Assembly (NCBI GenBank): GCA_044368575.1 | Contig: JBIPPH010000031.1 | Location: forward strand, 1 to 25,242 | Length of the DNA: 25,242 nucleotides | Direction: 5' to 3' | Source of the DNA: JABMMZ01 sp044368575 | Lineage (GTDB): Bacteria; Bacteroidota; Bacteroidia; NS11-12g; UBA955 | In this document: positions 23,093-25,242 of the stretch, piece after piece | Layout of the letters: every line of letters begins with the position of its first letter | Numbering within the stretch: the first letter of the stretch is position 1 | Notes under the pieces: generated by a model | What the model was told of the DNA's origin: nothing | Database searches by the model: none | What the model saw: only the letters and a program-made list of their open reading frames with translations | Translations under genes and position numbers: made by a program

Positions 23093-25242
23093 CTAACGCA
23101 GCAAATAAAAATACCCCTTTTTGTATCGCCAAGGTGTTTTCTTTCCCTTGTACTTGATCAAATAGACATAGTAATCGGTTGCACAAGCTTGACCTTGGTA
23201 TGTGCCGTCCCAACCTTGCCTGTAATCATCCGTTTCAAACAGGCGTTCTCCCCAACGGTTATAGATTTGAATATTGGCTTTAGTCACCGAGCCAGAATTG
23301 ATTTTGAACACATCGTTACTGCCGTCATCATTAGGGGTAAAGGCATTTGGAATAAATAAAGTAATGGTATCAAGTACACAAATTCTAACTGAAAAACTAT
23401 CTACACAATTGCCCTCATTTTTGATCCAGAGCGTAACGGTGTAACTGTCTGTATCGCCGGCGTATTGATGAGATGGATTGACCCCTTGCGTGTAAGGCAC
23501 TTGCACATTATCGCCAAAATCCCAGAAACCAGATCGACCACCTTCACTTAAATCAATAATGCGCAACAAGGCGTTATTACTATACAAACACTGACCTGCA
23601 GGCGATGTTGCGAAGTAAGCTCTTATACGCGAATAGCCCGGTATATTGGCCGTTGTATCGTAGGTACATTGCGTTAAATCATTCTTAACATATACTTTGT
23701 AGGTTGTGCCTACCCCTGCGGCTATTTTTGGAGTAAATTGCTGAGGAATAGTATTCCATGTGTATGAGTATGGCCCTGTTCCGGTCATTTTAATGTCTGC
23801 AAACCCCAAATTGCCATAACATTGAATTGGACTGGTGGTAATTTGACCAAAAAACTTTGGATGCACATACACGGACAAAGACCTCATAACAGAGTCTGAA
23901 CAACCATCTTTCACAATGGCCCAGTATTGTGTAGTGGCCTTAGGTAGCACATAAATATTCTGAACATTGCTTGCGCCATTGCTCCATTGCCATTGGTAAT
24001 TCCCTGTTCCCCCTTTGATTTGCGAGGATAAGGTAACAGGCACTCCCGGACAAATCGTATCTTTATCTGAGCTGATTGAAAACTTCAGCGTATCTGCCAC
24101 TTGAACGGCATATTGTTTACTATTAACACACTTGCCACTGCCTACTTTATAAGTAATGGTATGCGAACCAGTGCCCGCTTTGTAAGGATTAAAGCTGCTA
24201 TCAGTAATGCCTGCACCGGTTAATGTGCCTCCACCTGGCATCAATACCAATTGTGTATTACTATCGCGCATACAGTAATTGGCCAATAAACCCAAAACAT
24301 TCACTGTTGGCAATGGCCTAACAGTCACTCTAACGGTATCTTGGCATTTTCCTGGATAATTAAACAAAATTATATGGGTGCCTACGCCTGCGAGCAGAGG
24401 CGAAAACAAACCTGTTATCGCGTTGCTGATCCCTTTACCTGAGAAGGTCCCCTTGCCTGTGCCATTGAATAATTTAAATGGATCATCCGCTATGCAAACA
24501 CTGGTGTCTTTTTGAATGGCCGCTCTTGGATGCACCATAATGATGAGGGTATCTTTACAACCATTGCCGTCGCCAATAATGGTATTGATACTGCCTCTAC
24601 CGGCCAAAGCTGGGCTAAACTTTTGACTGTAAACAGTTGATCCGACTATACCTTTACTGCCAGTAAACAATAAATTCCAAGGGTCATTTTTGATGTATTG
24701 ATAGCGCATAAAATACGCTGTATCAGACACACAATTCTTTACAGTATCGGTATAAAACCTTGAATACCTCAAGTAAATGATTTTAACATCTTTACAACCA
24801 TTCAAAGCATGGTAAGTTAAATTGGTTTGGGTAAAGGTTGATTGACTTGGTACCTTAAAAGAATCAGGAGAGAATACCCCTGCTAATGAATCAATTATGC
24901 CTTTACCGGTCCAATAGCCACCTGAAGGCAAGCCCAGTGGTAAGACTTTATTACCCGCATCAGGACAAACAATTTCATCCCATCTGGCATCTACATCTGA
25001 AATATACCTTTGCAATGTATCTCTACAACCATTGATGGTATATATATAATTTTTAGTCCCCGCACCGGCTGCATTAGGGTTGTTAATACCCAAGCTTGCG
25101 TTGGTAACGGAAGGGCCAGTCCAGACGCCGCCTTTAGGGGTAAATTTAAAAGTATCAAGCGTGACTGATTTACAAACCGTATCAAACTGTTTAATGTTAA
25201 TGCCATCGATGTTAATGGTTTTATTGCTGCTACAACCATTCC
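23093..25242 (-). CDS. T9SS type B repeat protein (N-terminus beyond right edge)
   Basis: The frame is open from the right edge to the stop at 23093, so 715 residues are visible and the start lies outside. A TTG at 25093 is not a real start, because coding continues upstream in the same frame with matching repeats. Visible layout: five repeats of 65-78 residues (visible residues about 19-383) built on GGxWTGxGI...G.FSP..AG.G.....Y...GC.DT (for example PSGGYWTGKGIIDSLAGVFS), an Ig-like domain (384-463), a SprB-repeat-like segment (IQCYGNLGFADIKMTGTG), a PKD domain with GFWDFGDN, and the CHU_C type B sorting domain (LFIPNAFTPNDDGSNDVFKI, IQIYNRWGERLFET, GYFYLLR end). It is exported by the T9SS and probably acts at the cell surface in adhesion or gliding. 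It lies directly upstream of the PorG-like pair. Confidence 0.92.
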   Translation of the reverse strand, partial: NGCSSNKTINIDGINIKQFDTVCKSVTLDTFKFTPKGGVWTGPSVTNASLGINNPNAAGAGTKNYIYTINGCRDTLQRYISDVDARWDEIVCPDAGNKVLPLGLPSGGYWTGKGIIDSLAGVFSPDSFKVPSQSTFTQTNLTYHALNGCKDVKIIYLRYSRFYTDTVKNCVSDTAYFMRYQYIKNDPWNLLFTGSKGIVGSTVYSQKFSPALAGRGSINTIIGDGNGCKDTLIIMVHPRAAIQKDTSVCIADDPFKLFNGTGKGTFSGKGISNAITGLFSPLLAGVGTHIILFNYPGKCQDTVRVTVRPLPTVNVLGLLANYCMRDSNTQLVLMPGGGTLTGAGITDSSFNPYKAGTGSHTITYKVGSGKCVNSKQYAVQVADTLKFSISSDKDTICPGVPVTLSSQIKGGTGNYQWQWSNGASNVQNIYVLPKATTQYWAIVKDGCSDSVMRSLSVYVHPKFFGQITTSPIQCYGNLGFADIKMTGTGPYSYTWNTIPQQFTPKIAAGVGTTYKVYVKNDLTQCTYDTTANIPGYSRIRAYFATSPAGQCLYSNNALLRIIDLSEGGRSGFWDFGDNVQVPYTQGVNPSHQYAGDTDSYTVTLWIKNEGNCVDSFSVRICVLDTITLFIPNAFTPNDDGSNDVFKINSGSVTKANIQIYNRWGERLFETDDYRQGWDGTYQGQACATDYYVYLIKYKGKKTPWRYKKGYFYLLR
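24092..25186 (-). repeat. Five GGxWTGxGI-type protein repeats in the right-edge T9SS gene
   Basis: Units share a Cys near the start, a GG-x-[WL]-[TS]-G-x-[GS]-[IV] turn, a G-x-F-[SN]-P or equivalent, an AGxGxHxIxY stretch and a GC-x-D-T closing strand (SGKGISNAITGLFSPLLAGV, TGAGITDSSFNPYKAGTG). One unit (visible residues about 163-240) has lost the GG-W-TG turn. More units probably continue beyond the window. Confidence 0.72.

Noticed and set aside
1..25242. Mobile elements, CRISPR arrays, tRNA/rRNA genes, defence islands
   Set aside because: I looked for transposase or integrase motifs, direct repeats with regular spacers and cloverleaf or rRNA sequence, and saw none. Most gaps are short and gene content is chromosomal.

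Overview
The window comes from a Bacteroidota (Bacteroidetes) genome. The evidence is: three large exported proteins ending in type IX secretion system (T9SS) sorting domains (two type B/CHU_C, one type A); a PorG-like (DUF6089) - uppS - bamA gene order; AT-rich intergenic DNA with TAnnTTTG -7 boxes in place of sigma-70 hexamers; and no meaningful Shine-Dalgarno use. I cannot place it below phylum level. I see no tRNA, rRNA, CRISPR array, insertion sequence or prophage.

Left part, 1-10740. A Glu/Leu/Phe/Val dehydrogenase runs off the left edge on the minus strand and is divergent from a 1313-residue T9SS type B protein. That protein carries a seven-blade RCC1-like propeller and about nine PKD repeats. 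A small MscS-type channel follows, closed by a bidirectional palindromic terminator. Next come minus-strand accessory genes: an acidic orphan, a membrane-anchored HExxH metallopeptidase, a 45-residue single-span membrane protein not previously listed as a gene, and an outer-membrane beta-barrel. A 395-base gap separates these from a 963-residue T9SS type A protein with alternating PKD and cadherin-like modules and an embedded Kazal-like domain, ended by a clear rho-independent terminator.

Middle, 10848-17851 (minus strand). This is an envelope and lipid biosynthesis run: DUF177/YceD - rpmF - plsX - fabH - accB - accC - small secreted protein - glmS. The best promoter in the window (TTTG-N20-TACCTTTG, 17820-17851) drives it. 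It supplies malonyl-CoA, starts fatty acid chains, makes acyl-phosphate for phospholipid, and (glmS) makes glucosamine-6-phosphate for peptidoglycan and LPS.

Right part, 17892-25242 (minus strand). A T9SS type B protein with GGxWTGxGI repeats is cut by the right edge. It is followed by two tandem PorG-like barrels, uppS and bamA. bamA most likely starts at a GTG that overlaps the end of uppS by 17 bases. No ompH/skp gene follows bamA, although one is usual at this locus.

Most of the window is conserved housekeeping. The parts most worth a second look are the PorG-like duplication, the RCC1-PKD and Kazal-PKD T9SS cargo proteins, the 45-residue membrane protein, and very short 5' leaders downstream of TAnnTTTG boxes. 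I found no clear evidence of an entirely new multi-gene system.
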